A stretch of 64,000 bases of DNA, from NCBI GenBank assembly GCA_014860575.1, contig JACZJK010000046.1:1-64000 (forward strand). Direction: 5' to 3'. The number at the start of each line of letters is the position of its first letter. The first letter of the stretch is position 1. This stretch comes from Bacteroidales bacterium. GTDB lineage: Bacteria; Bacteroidota; Bacteroidia; Bacteroidales; JAAYJT01. The notes beneath the pieces were generated by a model. The model had not been told where the DNA came from. It did not search any database and was given only the letters and a program-made list of their open reading frames with translations. Below, in pieces: positions 28,073-38,700 of this stretch. Made by a program: the position numbers and the translations under genes.

Positions 28073-28247
28073 TGGTTTTTATTAATAAATAATGCATTGA
28101 ATAAGCACATCAAATGCATGATGAAATCTGCAAAATCTTACCTATGATGGCATTAGAGGAGGGTCAAGTTTGAAGAGCGAGCTAGATAGATAAAAAATTA
28201 AATAGCCATCTCAATAATCAAAACCTGAATGGATTTTCGGAGACTAA

Positions 28248-28328
28248 GGATAAAAGGAATGTATGCTCATCGAAAGGAAGTTTTGCCAAATTGCATACAT
28301 TCACGGTTATACGATGGGGCCAATAACC
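28248..28328 (-). promoter_or_regulatory. Element A, copy 3: structured 5' leader of the BACON/M12B gene
   Basis: 81 nt and the best-paired copy. P1 GGTTAT/ATAACC (6 bp) around TGGCCCCATCGT; P2 GAATGTATGC against GCATACATTC, 10 bp with no mismatch; loop of 26 nt with GGCAAAACTTCCTTTC; tail CTTTTATCC. It starts 19 nt after the -7 box and ends 185 nt before the ATG. Just upstream, TTCTTTGAAAGAA forms another small inverted repeat at the likely 5' end of the RNA. Confidence 0.72.
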
Positions 28329-28347
28329 ATTCTTTCAAAGAATGATG

Positions 28348-28378
28348 CAAAATTAGTGAATTGTGAGGCTGAATACAA
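28348..28378 (-). promoter_or_regulatory. Promoter of the BACON/M12B gene
   Basis: On the minus strand: TTG at 28376-28378, 20-bp spacer, TAATTTTG at 28348-28355, a perfect TAnnTTTG. Expected start of transcription is near 28342. Confidence 0.7.
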
Positions 28379-28441
28379 TAGTTTTGGTTTATTTGGAATA
28401 AATTCACATAAGCATTGTTTCATCCTGAATTACAGATAACA

Positions 28442-28461
28442 AGGCGATAAACTCATCGCCT
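28442..28461 (-). terminator. Weak hairpin overlapping the stop codon of the C39-like gene
   Basis: AGGCGAT (28442-28448) pairs with ATCGCCT (28455-28461); the TGA at 28453-28455 reaches into the stem. Only 7 bp and followed by TTGTTATC, so it is a poor terminator. No better one is seen before the next promoter. Confidence 0.3.
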
Positions 28462-31400
28462 GATAACCTTATCAACGCCAACTTCTTTCCCTCTCATTAC
28501 CCTGATGAGATAGATACCTGGCTGCTGGTTAGTCAGGTCGAACTTGTATTGTTTGAATTCAGGCAATTCAAAAGAAAGAATTTTTTCACCAACAACGTTG
28601 CAAATATCAACGTTTATTGATGAAAATTCCATGAGATCATCCATTTCCAAAGTAAATATTCCCCTGGTAGGATTTGGATAGATTCTAAAGCCAGATTGCC
28701 CGTTTGGTTTCTCAACGTCAGAACCCGTGAGGCTGTTTTCTTCAACAGCAGCAAGCATTGATGAACCGCTGCCGCAATAGATTCCATCTGTTGTTATCCA
28801 GGCGTGCAGATAAGCGCCGCTTTGAACATGAGTGCCTTCAAGCAAACGGATGTTTTGCCCCGCTACAAGGTTCACATTTCCACCACTTTCAAGTATAAAA
28901 CTTTGCGAACCCCCAAGCGTGATGGTTTGCAAAGCCTCAAAACAAAGATCCTGACCTGACCCAATCAAAACACCATCAAGGGTTATAGTTGACGAGATTT
29001 CGCCTGTCCAGTGAATGCGGCCATAAGTGTCCTGCTCATTTGTTGGTCCGGCGAAAACACCGCTATAATCGGAGAGGACAACAACACCTGCATCCACTGT
29101 CTTTGAGACGTTATAATTACCAGAGCTGCCCGGAAAAACAACATTGCTCAGTAACAGGCTTTGACTGTTGTTTATGGTTAACAGCCTTCCACCGCTTTGT
29201 CCGTTGCGAAAATTACAATTGGTAAACGACTTCGCCGGATCAACAATAGCACCGGATTTAACATTCACCCCATTGGTGTTCATGTACTCAAAAATAGCAT
29301 ATTCAGCGCCAATGGTGGCTCCACTTTCAATATTCAAACCATAGTTACCGGAAATCCTCGTGATTTTCGGATAATCAGTTACAGTGCCTTGCAATGAAAG
29401 CTCGCCCCCATTGTTTACTGTTAAGGCTTTTCCGCTGCCCATAGCCATTGAGCCAACTCCTTCCATAGAGAGATTCCCACCTGAGTTTACAGTTACATTT
29501 CCGGCAATGGTAGCTTCATGCACAATCCTCAGGTTTCCCTCATCAATAACGGTATTGTTATTCACTTTCAGGTTGCCGATAGTAATAGCATAGTTGTCCG
29601 ATCTGTCTAACGGTATTTCTACTTTGAGCCTTCCGGGTTCAGACATCCTCATTTGCACGACATCATTCTGTGTGTAATCAGCACCGAGTAATAAACCAAC
29701 TTGCTTATCTATTTTCAGGTTATAAAAATGCGAACCACCAGTACTTTGAATCCCGGCTGGATTATTGCCATAAAGCTCAGCCGTTCCACCGCTTGGAATA
29801 AAGGTAGGATGAGTTACCAGGAACACTCCTCTAGTCTTTATTGTACCACCACTCACTGAGGCTGATATGGGTTTGCTGGCATTAATAGAAATGCCAGGGT
29901 TATTAAAATTCAGAATACCATCTGACATTGTAAAACTTGCAGGCGCAGCCCACCCCCACTCGCTATAACCATAGTTCCCATTCACAGTCATGGTTCCTCC
30001 GTGAATATTGAGAGAGCCATTCAAGTCAGTATATTGCAAATCAGACTGGTTTAGTATAATGCTGCCATTATAGAGGTCAATGGTTCCAAAAATACCATTA
30101 TTGGTAATATCATTGCAACTGAAGCTGCCATTTGAAAGCCCCAAATTACCTCCCATGGTGAAATTGTTAACAATTACTGTCGGAGCAGCAGTTGTTAATA
30201 CAATTATACCGGCTGAGAGATCCAGAAGGCCATTAACATTCAGATTAGCAGAAACCATATTGGAAACATTGGCCAGGAAATTATTAATTACTGTTACTGG
30301 TCCTTCAATCATCAATTGACCGTTACCGGTTTTAGCGTTCGTCAGGTTGTAGAACGTTTCACCATAAATCCTCTGGTGGTTAAAATCACCGCTGCCATTA
30401 AAATACACTGTTCCGGTATGCTCCAGAAAGCTTGCTGGCCCAGGTACGTTGGTCCAGTTTCCACCTACATACATGTTTTTAATATTTGTATTGAAAACAC
30501 CGGAATTTAGAGTAAAGTAGCCTTTAAGCGTGAGGTCGTTAGCAATATATACGTCTGCAGACGGCTTAGTAATTAAAAGATGATTCAGGTAATTTCCGTT
30601 GGTTACATTCAAATAGTGCCCGGCATTTGACGACATCATCTCCAGGTTTCCCCAGTTAAGCTGGAAGTTGTTGGTAATGCTTGCAGTTAGCGATCTGCCA
30701 AAACGCAAATCACCGCCTCCTATATTATCGTCATTGAATGTTGTACCAATAATTACATTTCGTCCCGTCATCTCAAACACGGATCCGGCATTCATATCAA
30801 TGCGTCCATTCAGTGTTATACTTCCTGACGCTGAATTCTGATCGCAGATAAAGCTTGACGCATCCAAATACAAGTATCCAGTTGAGGGGAATGTCAGCGA
30901 GCCATGAAGAGTTGCTACGCTGCCTCCGCTAAGCGATAAATTACCTGCAAAGTTCAACGATCCGTTGGTAGAAAAGTCGGCTCCGTTTGAGAAGTAGATG
31001 GAATTTCCGCCAGGAATATTTGAATTACCTGAAACAATCAAATCGGTTGCACCTTCAGCAAAAGTCCAGGTGGTGCCTTGCATATCAAAATTGCCCGCTA
31101 CCCTTACCGGATAATAAGCTTTGCCACTTTCACCTCCTTCCAATACTTTTGAAGCAGGAACTGCTATCAGGTTACCAAACTCCGCATCATTATCGGTAGG
31201 ATAGTAAAGATTGTAGATGTAAGCGGTATTTCCCAAACCAAGCTTTGCATTGGTTCCCTCATTGAAACGCCAGTTATTTGTATTAAAAGTCCCGGCAGTT
31301 ACATTATCATTTGAACCTGATTGCCAGTTAATGGTTCCGGCAGTCAGGTCATTTGCGGCATTGGTCATGGTAAGTGTTCCATAAATATCAGTTGTACCGG

Positions 31401-34400
31401 AAACATTGCAGGTGTATGCACTCAGGTCAAATGTTCCTGCGGCAATGTTGAGATTACCGGTAATTGTAAAGTTTGAACTTAAAGCAATGGTATTGGCTTT
31501 GCCTCCATCGGAGAGTTGCATTCCGGATCTTTCGTCGAAAACAGGCCCGGTAATCTCAGGATCACCTTCCTTGGCAGCCCCTTTATTGATTTTTACGTTG
31601 GGGAGAGTACTTCCTGCTACCTGGCTAATATTGTAGTCACCTGTACCATAAAACTCAAATAGACCAGCCGAAGGTGAAAAATCAGCCCTGTTGGAATTAA
31701 AACCACGGCTGGTACTGATGATGCCACCGGTAATATTTTCGGTTAATGTATAGATGCCTGAATTATAAATATAGATTCCCTGGTCCTTAAAATCCAGCAC
31801 CCCACCACTCATATTAATTGATGCATTTGCTGCAAAAGGCCAATAGCTGTAGGTCGTTCCTCCAAAAACATTAAAATTTCCTTCAAAAATATTCAGATTA
31901 CCGTTAAGATCAACATAGCCATCAGTGTTTGTTAAATTGATTGTTCCTCCGGGATTGAGCCAGTAACCCCCATAAATCCCATTATCAGCAAGGTCAAGTG
32001 CGGTAAAAGTTCCTGCAACTACATCAATACCTCCAGTGGTCCAGTCATACTGGTTGCAGGTAACAGTATAGGCAGCATTAATAATTCTTAGTGCCGCTCC
32101 CATATTGGCTTCCAGGATGTTGAAAGTTTCATTGGAATAAACATATTGGTGGCCTGAACCATTGAATATCACCCTGCTTGTTCCTTCCACGAATCCGGTA
32201 GTTCCTACAGTATTGGTCCAGTTGCCTCCAACATGCATGGTTCTGTCTTGCAGGTTGAATATCCCGGATTCAATCACCAGGTTTCCATTTACATCCAGAA
32301 TATTGCTTAAACTGTTACTAATTGTTACAGTGCCGGCTTGACTAAAGGTGAGATAGTTAAAGTAATCGCCTGTATTCATTTTTAGACTTTGGTTCGAGCC
32401 ATCCAATACCACCGTGCCATAATTACATAAAAATGTTCCATTACTATTTACATCACCTTTAAGGATGACATCATTAGTGGAGTAAATCCCGAAAATTGCG
32501 CCGGGATGGACATAAATGTAGCCATTAATAGTAAGCGGCTGAGTTGAATAGTAACTTACTCCGATATGATAACCACCGGTTTTGTAACTTCCTACATGGT
32601 TGAAGGAGCTTGTGGAGGAATAGCTGCTAATATATTTATTAGCGTCACCCATAAACAACACCGTACCATTGGCAAGGTTCGCATTTGAACCTGATTCAAA
32701 ATTCCAATGTCCATAAACCCTGAAAGGTGCCGTTGTAGTAAAGTTGGCAGTTGAACCGGAGTTCCAGACAACATCGCCCTGAACGTTGATTTCCCCGGAG
32801 GCATTGTTAGATGCAAGTGTTCCGTTAACCGTAAGGTTGCCGGCAACATTCAGTGCATATCCACCAACAGTCAGAGTTGCTCCTGTATTGATTGTGATGT
32901 TTTTACAATTGGCAATGGCAGTATAAATATATGGCTGGAATGGAGTACCAGAGGGAATGGTTACATCAATGCCAGCATCAGGAATAATGTGGCCACTCCA
33001 GTTATTCGCATTATTCCAGTTAGTGCTTACAAGGCCTGTCCATGTGCCCGGCGACTCAATCCTTAAAGTGTAGTTAGCTGTATTGGCGTCGTTGGACCAA
33101 AGGCATAATCCATACCAATCGGTTGAGATAACTGTATATGTGAAATATTCATCGCCACCGGCACCTCCACTGCTGGACATAGCTTTGTTAGAACCCCTGG
33201 GGGCATAATAGGCAGCACCATCTGAACCAAACAGGGCAAAGTCAAGATTAGCTGTTCCTGAAGTAACGTCCAATATGAAACCGTATGTACCGGGGTTGAG
33301 GTTAATATCATAGATTTCAACCACATCGTTTGCAGGCCAGGATGTATTCAACGCAACACCTGCTGATATAACATCGGAGCCACCTTCATATTCAACACGT
33401 GCCGTGCTTGTTCCTGAATATCTTCGTGCTTTGATTCCACGATCAGTAGATGGAGTATGATTGCCGTCAATGACGACAAAATCAACGGTGGTTCCACCGT
33501 ATGAAGAAGACGCGATTACATCATTGAAAGCGGTCCCGCTATGCAGCTCGATATCCCAATCATCAGAACCATTGGTTGCCCTTAAACCTACTACACTCCA
33601 ATAGAGTGAAGTGTTTGCAAACTGGTAATAATCGGGCACTGTGGTAGTCACTGTGGAGGCATCTTCGGAAAGGCTTGGTAAACTACCTCCTGAATGAAAA
33701 TCGAAATTTCCATAGCTTCCATCTGCTGCCTGCACTGCTGATGTTCCTCCATCCCGAACTTCAACCTTTACCCGGCCCAGAGAAGAATTGGCCAGCCCTG
33801 AAGGAATGCTCCAGTCGAATAATCCATCATTTGGAGTATTGCTTGAAATAACTGTCCAGTTATATCCGCCGTTGGTTGAATAAAGCAATCGCGCGTAGGA
33901 GCCTGAATAGTAGTCATAATTCCAGGTAATTTCAAACCTGTCGCCGGCATACAAATGCTCACCCTGGCTTGGCGGAACTACATTATCCGTATAACGCGGA
34001 TCTCCGAAAGGGCTTGTGATGTTGACAGCAGCGCCATATTGCCCACCCGGCACAATAGTACCTACCAGGTCGCAGCTTGTATAATAAACGCTGCTGTGTG
34101 ATGGTTGCCATGTATCATGCCTGATAAGGTAATTGTCGCTGGTATAACCAACACCGGTATTGGAATGCCCAGGGGTTCCCATGTGGTATGGCCGACCGGC
34201 ATCAATCTCAGTTTGAGCCCAGTCCAGGTATTGAGCTGAAGTTCCATACTTATCCGTTCCTGTGAAACTATAACCACGTGCATCGGTTTCGTTAACAAAA
34301 CCACTTAGCCAACAACAGGAACCCGTGCTTCCAGTCATTGAATCAGTACTCATAGCAATGGCCAATGCCTTCTGAAGATCAGGAACATTTTTATCAGTAT

Positions 34401-35238
34401 CGCCCTGTACATGATCATATCTTTGAAAATGATGCTTTACAAGATTTCCGTAATCATTGGCCGAAGGCATACCACGATTATCCCAATAAGCCAGCGCCAT
34501 TGAAAAGGCGGTTGGAGTGCAGCCATAACTCCAGTCATAATAAGGAACAAAGTCTTCATCGGGAATTAGTGTATTGGACTTCCCGTTGAGTAATTTCCCA
34601 TTCAGAAAGCTAGTCCAAAGGTTTTCATTATCTTCAGGAATTACCCATAAACCAGCTTTTGTGTAACGTTGCTGCACCGCTTCATTGAATTCTAATTCAT
34701 TGTATACCTCAATAGGTGGAAATACTTTCACATAGGCTCTGTTTCCGTCACGATCAGAGTAAACAAACCATTTGGCCATATCACTCATAAAAATGATCTT
34801 CTCAAGGCTACAATTCTCTGATTGAAGTTTTTCAAATGCCAGTTCTTCGATCCTGGCTCCATAGGCATAGTCATCTGAAATTGCCCCTGAATATTTTAAT
34901 ATAGGTGTCATGTTACTACCCGCCGACACAAGCATGTTGGCAAACTGTCCGATTAACCACCTGTCAGTTTTTTCTTCCGAACCAGCCGGTGAGTTGCATC
35001 TTTCGATCAATGTTTGACGGGAAGGAAAAGGTTGCCCGATGGAAAAGTTAAAAGTATAAGCAATCAAGTCGCCATTGATTGAATACAGTGGAATAGGCTC
35101 ATCTGCATACACATCTCCCCATAGTGATTTGGCATTCTCAATGGCAATGTGTTTTACATTTTCAAAAGGTAGATACTCTACCTGGGCAGTGATAGCCATA
35201 CTCACAAGTAGCATTGCGGCGAGTAAAATCTTTTTCAT
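28453..35238 (-). CDS. T9SS-secreted C39-like cysteine peptidase on a beta-helical stalk
   Basis: 2,261 residues. Signal peptide (MKKILLAAMLLVSMAITAQ), a pro-region (about 20-220), then a C39-like/papain-fold peptidase: Cys240 in WSYGCTPTAFSMAL, His358 in GTPGHSNTGVGY, Asp375 in LIRHDTWQ. An Ig-like domain (NGGYNW, GRVKVEVRDGG), a Cys-poor PPC-like pair of domains, and a long repetitive beta-strand region (about 730-2110; GGVLDFKDQGI, GGTINLT, NVSGTTDIYG) follow. The two-Cys module and sorting domain (GVDKVIRR) close it. The stalk shares long near-identical blocks with the M12B gene at 16212-22316, including the DERSG/LSDGGKANTI segment. Peptidase activity is inferred from the three spaced residues. 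Extracellular. Confidence 0.85.
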   Translation of the reverse strand: MKKILLAAMLLVSMAITAQVEYLPFENVKHIAIENAKSLWGDVYADEPIPLYSINGDLIAYTFNFSIGQPFPSRQTLIERCNSPAGSEEKTDRWLIGQFANMLVSAGSNMTPILKYSGAISDDYAYGARIEELAFEKLQSENCSLEKIIFMSDMAKWFVYSDRDGNRAYVKVFPPIEVYNELEFNEAVQQRYTKAGLWVIPEDNENLWTSFLNGKLLNGKSNTLIPDEDFVPYYDWSYGCTPTAFSMALAYWDNRGMPSANDYGNLVKHHFQRYDHVQGDTDKNVPDLQKALAIAMSTDSMTGSTGSCCWLSGFVNETDARGYSFTGTDKYGTSAQYLDWAQTEIDAGRPYHMGTPGHSNTGVGYTSDNYLIRHDTWQPSHSSVYYTSCDLVGTIVPGGQYGAAVNITSPFGDPRYTDNVVPPSQGEHLYAGDRFEITWNYDYYSGSYARLLYSTNGGYNWTVISSNTPNDGLFDWSIPSGLANSSLGRVKVEVRDGGTSAVQAADGSYGNFDFHSGGSLPSLSEDASTVTTTVPDYYQFANTSLYWSVVGLRATNGSDDWDIELHSGTAFNDVIASSSYGGTTVDFVVIDGNHTPSTDRGIKARRYSGTSTARVEYEGGSDVISAGVALNTSWPANDVVEIYDINLNPGTYGFILDVTSGTANLDFALFGSDGAAYYAPRGSNKAMSSSGGAGGDEYFTYTVISTDWYGLCLWSNDANTANYTLRIESPGTWTGLVSTNWNNANNWSGHIIPDAGIDVTIPSGTPFQPYIYTAIANCKNITINTGATLTVGGYALNVAGNLTVNGTLASNNASGEINVQGDVVWNSGSTANFTTTAPFRVYGHWNFESGSNANLANGTVLFMGDANKYISSYSSTSSFNHVGSYKTGGYHIGVSYYSTQPLTINGYIYVHPGAIFGIYSTNDVILKGDVNSNGTFLCNYGTVVLDGSNQSLKMNTGDYFNYLTFSQAGTVTISNSLSNILDVNGNLVIESGIFNLQDRTMHVGGNWTNTVGTTGFVEGTSRVIFNGSGHQYVYSNETFNILEANMGAALRIINAAYTVTCNQYDWTTGGIDVVAGTFTALDLADNGIYGGYWLNPGGTINLTNTDGYVDLNGNLNIFEGNFNVFGGTTYSYWPFAANASINMSGGVLDFKDQGIYIYNSGIYTLTENITGGIISTSRGFNSNRADFSPSAGLFEFYGTGDYNISQVAGSTLPNVKINKGAAKEGDPEITGPVFDERSGMQLSDGGKANTIALSSNFTITGNLNIAAGTFDLSAYTCNVSGTTDIYGTLTMTNAANDLTAGTINWQSGSNDNVTAGTFNTNNWRFNEGTNAKLGLGNTAYIYNLYYPTDNDAEFGNLIAVPASKVLEGGESGKAYYPVRVAGNFDMQGTTWTFAEGATDLIVSGNSNIPGGNSIYFSNGADFSTNGSLNFAGNLSLSGGSVATLHGSLTFPSTGYLYLDASSFICDQNSASGSITLNGRIDMNAGSVFEMTGRNVIIGTTFNDDNIGGGDLRFGRSLTASITNNFQLNWGNLEMMSSNAGHYLNVTNGNYLNHLLITKPSADVYIANDLTLKGYFTLNSGVFNTNIKNMYVGGNWTNVPGPASFLEHTGTVYFNGSGDFNHQRIYGETFYNLTNAKTGNGQLMIEGPVTVINNFLANVSNMVSANLNVNGLLDLSAGIIVLTTAAPTVIVNNFTMGGNLGLSNGSFSCNDITNNGIFGTIDLYNGSIILNQSDLQYTDLNGSLNIHGGTMTVNGNYGYSEWGWAAPASFTMSDGILNFNNPGISINASKPISASVSGGTIKTRGVFLVTHPTFIPSGGTAELYGNNPAGIQSTGGSHFYNLKIDKQVGLLLGADYTQNDVVQMRMSEPGRLKVEIPLDRSDNYAITIGNLKVNNNTVIDEGNLRIVHEATIAGNVTVNSGGNLSMEGVGSMAMGSGKALTVNNGGELSLQGTVTDYPKITRISGNYGLNIESGATIGAEYAIFEYMNTNGVNVKSGAIVDPAKSFTNCNFRNGQSGGRLLTINNSQSLLLSNVVFPGSSGNYNVSKTVDAGVVVLSDYSGVFAGPTNEQDTYGRIHWTGEISSTITLDGVLIGSGQDLCFEALQTITLGGSQSFILESGGNVNLVAGQNIRLLEGTHVQSGAYLHAWITTDGIYCGSGSSMLAAVEENSLTGSDVEKPNGQSGFRIYPNPTRGIFTLEMDDLMEFSSINVDICNVVGEKILSFELPEFKQYKFDLTNQQPGIYLIRVMRGKEVGVDKVIRR
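28745..29305 (-). repeat. Block nearly identical to 16500-17060
   Basis: Partner of the block in the M12B gene. Identity drops quickly outside it (sorting domain and signal half differ more), which suggests local recombination and not just common descent. Boundaries approximate. Confidence 0.7.
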
Positions 35239-35480
35239 AACAATTTAATTTTGAAGGTTAATGATATGTGGTTATAAGAATACCGTTACGTCTAACTTTA
35301 ATACTCCAAAACAGAATCCAGTTTTTCCCAAAAGAAAACATTGGCTCATAAATCATTCATCACAATTATGTCAATCCTGATACAAAGCGCTTGTAAAATG
35401 GTAAGGTTGCCAAGATCATATGGTAAGGATGGGGTCACCCACGATCACCAGAGTTTGTAAGAATTGGAAACCGGGAGCAA

Positions 35481-35561
35481 GGATAAGAGGAATGCATGCT
35501 CAACGAAAGGAAGTCTTTCCAGAATGCATGCACTCGCGGTTACACGATGGGGCCGATAACC
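35481..35561 (-). promoter_or_regulatory. Element A, copy 4: structured 5' leader of the C39-like gene
   Basis: 81 nt. P1 GGTTAT/GTAACC around CGGCCCCATC; P2 GAGTGCATGC against GCATGCATTC (all 10 paired, one G-U); loop with GGAAAGACTTCCTTTC, itself able to pair GGAA/TTCC; tail CTCTTATCC. It begins 18 nt after the -7 box and ends 242 nt before the ATG at 35238. The rest of the leader shows no clear motif. Confidence 0.72.
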
Positions 35562-35579
35562 ATACTTTCAAAGAAGGCA

Positions 35580-35610
35580 TAAAATTACAACATTGTGAAG
35601 GCAGATGCAA
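35580..35610 (-). promoter_or_regulatory. Promoter of the C39-like gene
   Basis: On the minus strand: TTG at 35608-35610, 20-bp spacer, TAATTTTA at 35580-35587. Confidence 0.6.
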
Positions 35611-35679
35611 GAGATGTAGTTTGATTTAAATTAAAGATCATATTGGCCAACATTTAGCAAGTAACCCGCTTCATATAAA

Positions 35680-35715
35680 CCTGTTAGGTTGAAATTCAAC
35701 GAGTAACCTAACAGG
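35680..35715 (-). terminator. Terminator of the 3,294-residue adhesin-like gene
   Basis: CCTGTTAGGTT (35680-35690) pairs with AACCTAACAGG (35705-35715), 11 bp, followed by TTTATAT on the minus strand. It is 28 bp past the stop at 35744. Confidence 0.75.
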
Positions 35716-35743
35716 GAACCTCACATGCAAATTATACTCAACT

Positions 35744-38700
35744 TTATCGTTTTATCACTTTTTCTACTCCAATTTCATCACCCTTTATTATCCTTATGAG
35801 ATAGATACCTGGCTGCACGGCCGATAAATCAAATTGATATTGCTTCATTTCAGGCAAATTAACATTCATGATACTTTCACCAACGAGGCTGAAAATTTCA
35901 ACTTTGATGGTTGATAGTTCGGCAGATTCAATGAGTTCGAGGGCGAACAGACCGGTATTTGGGTTTGGATAGACTTTGAAAAACAAGTCGGTTGAAAAAT
36001 TCCATTTTACATCCTCAATGGGCTTTTCAGAAATCACCGGTTCAGAAACAACGGAAGTAAAGTTTGAACAATATATGCCGTTGAGGTCAATAATAGCATG
36101 AACATAAGAATCGGTTTGGAAATGCGTGCCAGGCAACATAACAATGTTCTGGCCTGCTATAAGCAACACGGCAGCGCCGGGTTCAACAATAAAGTAAGAA
36201 CCTCCACCGGCTGTTGTAATGGTCTGTTCCGCATCAAAGCATAAATCTTCACCTGTTTGAACCAATTCATCTGCGATGTAACGATTAACCGGCACAGCGG
36301 AAGGGCAGGCAGAAGCAAAGGTGTGAAAAACTGTAGTTCCGTCAAAAGTGGTTCCGGGCAATAATTCGAACACCAAAACACCATCAGGGTCATACAAAGC
36401 AAATCCTTTTTCATCAGTATAACCACCGGGATCAAGCACTACAATTTCGGTCATTAAATCGGGACACAATGAAATATTAACAGGTCCGTAACTGTACCCA
36501 TTTTCAAAATCTTCACCAAAAGTTTCTATTATGCTACCATTCTGCCTGATCCCAAGTACTGTGCCATCCCATCCATCGCCATAGCTGTCAGTCATCAGAA
36601 CTGTGTAGTTACATCTCTCACTTTCTTCACATAAGGTGGTAATACTCAATGGCCCGACCCATTCACTTACAAGTTCATCTTCACAACTGCTCCGAACATA
36701 GAAGTGATATGAAGTTGAGGCCGACAATCCGGTAAGCTCATATGGTTTACTGGTAATATCCCAGCGCATTGTGCCTTCAGTTTCCGGGTCGAATCCGGGC
36801 TGGCCAAATACCAGGTCCCACATACTTTCATCTGCCCCATTATTCCAGTATATCAGTGCCGAACCAGATGTTACGCCAAGCACAGCCAGGTTTGATGGCC
36901 TGATACATCCGGTCATAATGTCAATGATAATGTCATCGAGAAACAAGGTTCCGTAAGCATTTATTTGAAAAGCAATGTATTGATGATTGCCGGAATAGTT
37001 CTCAAAGTTGTAAGAACATTGTTCCCATGATTCGGTAAGTGTATAACTGTTCAAGAACTGGAATGTATTATTATCAGTTGGATCGCTCATGGTTCCAAGA
37101 ATAAGAGAACCGCTTGTATAAGAGCGTTTTGCAAAGAATGAGATATACAGATCACTTATACTTTCAGTGAGTTCCGGTGATATCAGGTAAGCTTCATCAT
37201 CCAATCCATAGCTTGTCATCATCAGGCAATTGGGAGGAGAATTTGGGTTGTTGTCAATGGTTTGAGCAAAAGAATTTTCGTCTGATAACGCAGACCAGCA
37301 AATTGGTATTTCTCCAGATGGAGTTGCATCAAAATTTTCGTAAACAGGGCATGCAACTGCTTCACACAATGTATTGAAGGTATGAGGTCCCACCCATTCG
37401 CTATGGTCGTTTTGTGCGCAGGCGGCTCTAACATACACATCATATATTGTGCTGTGCTGCAGGTTCTCAAGTAAATAGGGTTTAACCAGGATGTCTGTAA
37501 CCAACTCACCTTCAATTAAAGGGTCGAACCCAAGAGGGCCATATTTGAGTTGCCACTCTGTTTCCTGGTAGCCTTCCTGCCAGTTGATGACAGCGCTTAC
37601 GTTTGAAATATCCGAAGATTGAAGTCCGGTAGGGGGAATACATGATGGGAGGAAATCAATCAGAAGGTTATCAACATGCATATAATGGATTGACCAGTAA
37701 CTGTAATTGGCTTTTAAGGCGATATGCTTGGCCGTTCCATTGTATTGATGAAAATAATACTCTAACCTCGTCCATTCTTCAACCCAATCCCCCGTATTGA
37801 ATGTTCCCAAAAGAGTAAATGTATTCAGGTCTTCAGGATCGGACATCACTCCTACGCTGATTCCATTCAATGCTTTTGTTGATTTACGTCCGGGAAGAAA
37901 AAAATCAAAACTGATGGCAAGTGTGTTGATGCTTGCATTTAACTCGGGGGATATAAAAATGAGCGTGGGGTCAATCTCATAATAGTTGTAAAAGGTTAAT
38001 ACCCTGTTGTTGCTGTATGGGCCATACAAGACACCAATAAAATGACTGTTATGTTTCACGCTGCTTTCAATGAGCCGGCTCCAGCAAACCGGTAATTGAT
38101 AATCAGGAATACTTTCAAAATCCTCAAAAATTGGAATATTGTAAACCGTATTACATAGGGTTTGTGCATAAGCATCAAGCCCTGCTGAATAGTTATTGGT
38201 GGCATTTACCGACCAGGCTTTGTAATAATACCCCATGCTTGCATTAAGGTTTGTATGAATATAATTTAAAAGGCTACCGTTATAAATGATGGTGCCACCT
38301 CCCACCAGAGTTTGATTAACAGCATATTCTGACCCATCTTCCGGTGCCCCGAACACTCCAATTGTATTGTATGCTATCATTACATCATCATTGTCAGGGT
38401 TCTGGAGCCATTCAAGAGTAATACTGTTCAGGCCTGTTGTTGTTGCCTGGAACTCTTGTGGTGTTGCAATTGGTAATCCAACGCCGTGAAGAGCAATCTC
38501 ATGAAGCGTGCCACCCTCCTGATTGCTTTGAATCTTAAGGATAGCAGACTTTGTATTTCGCGTTGTGGGATTAAATATTACCTGAAATTCAAAGGAATTG
38601 TAGGTACTTAAATATACAGGCAAAGTTGGAAGGTTGGCCAATGAAAAATGGCTGGCATCAACACCATCAATAAAAACCTGGCTGATTGTTAATATTCCGC

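Noticed and set aside
28063-28119. Upstream start of the BACON/M12B gene at 28119
   Set aside because: The ATG at 28062 has AGGAGG and a clean signal peptide; the extension has neither.
22491-35561. Element A as a REP-like or MITE repeat
   Set aside because: Not excluded, but all four copies have the same orientation and the same distance from a promoter, no terminal repeats or target duplications are seen, and base changes preserve pairing.
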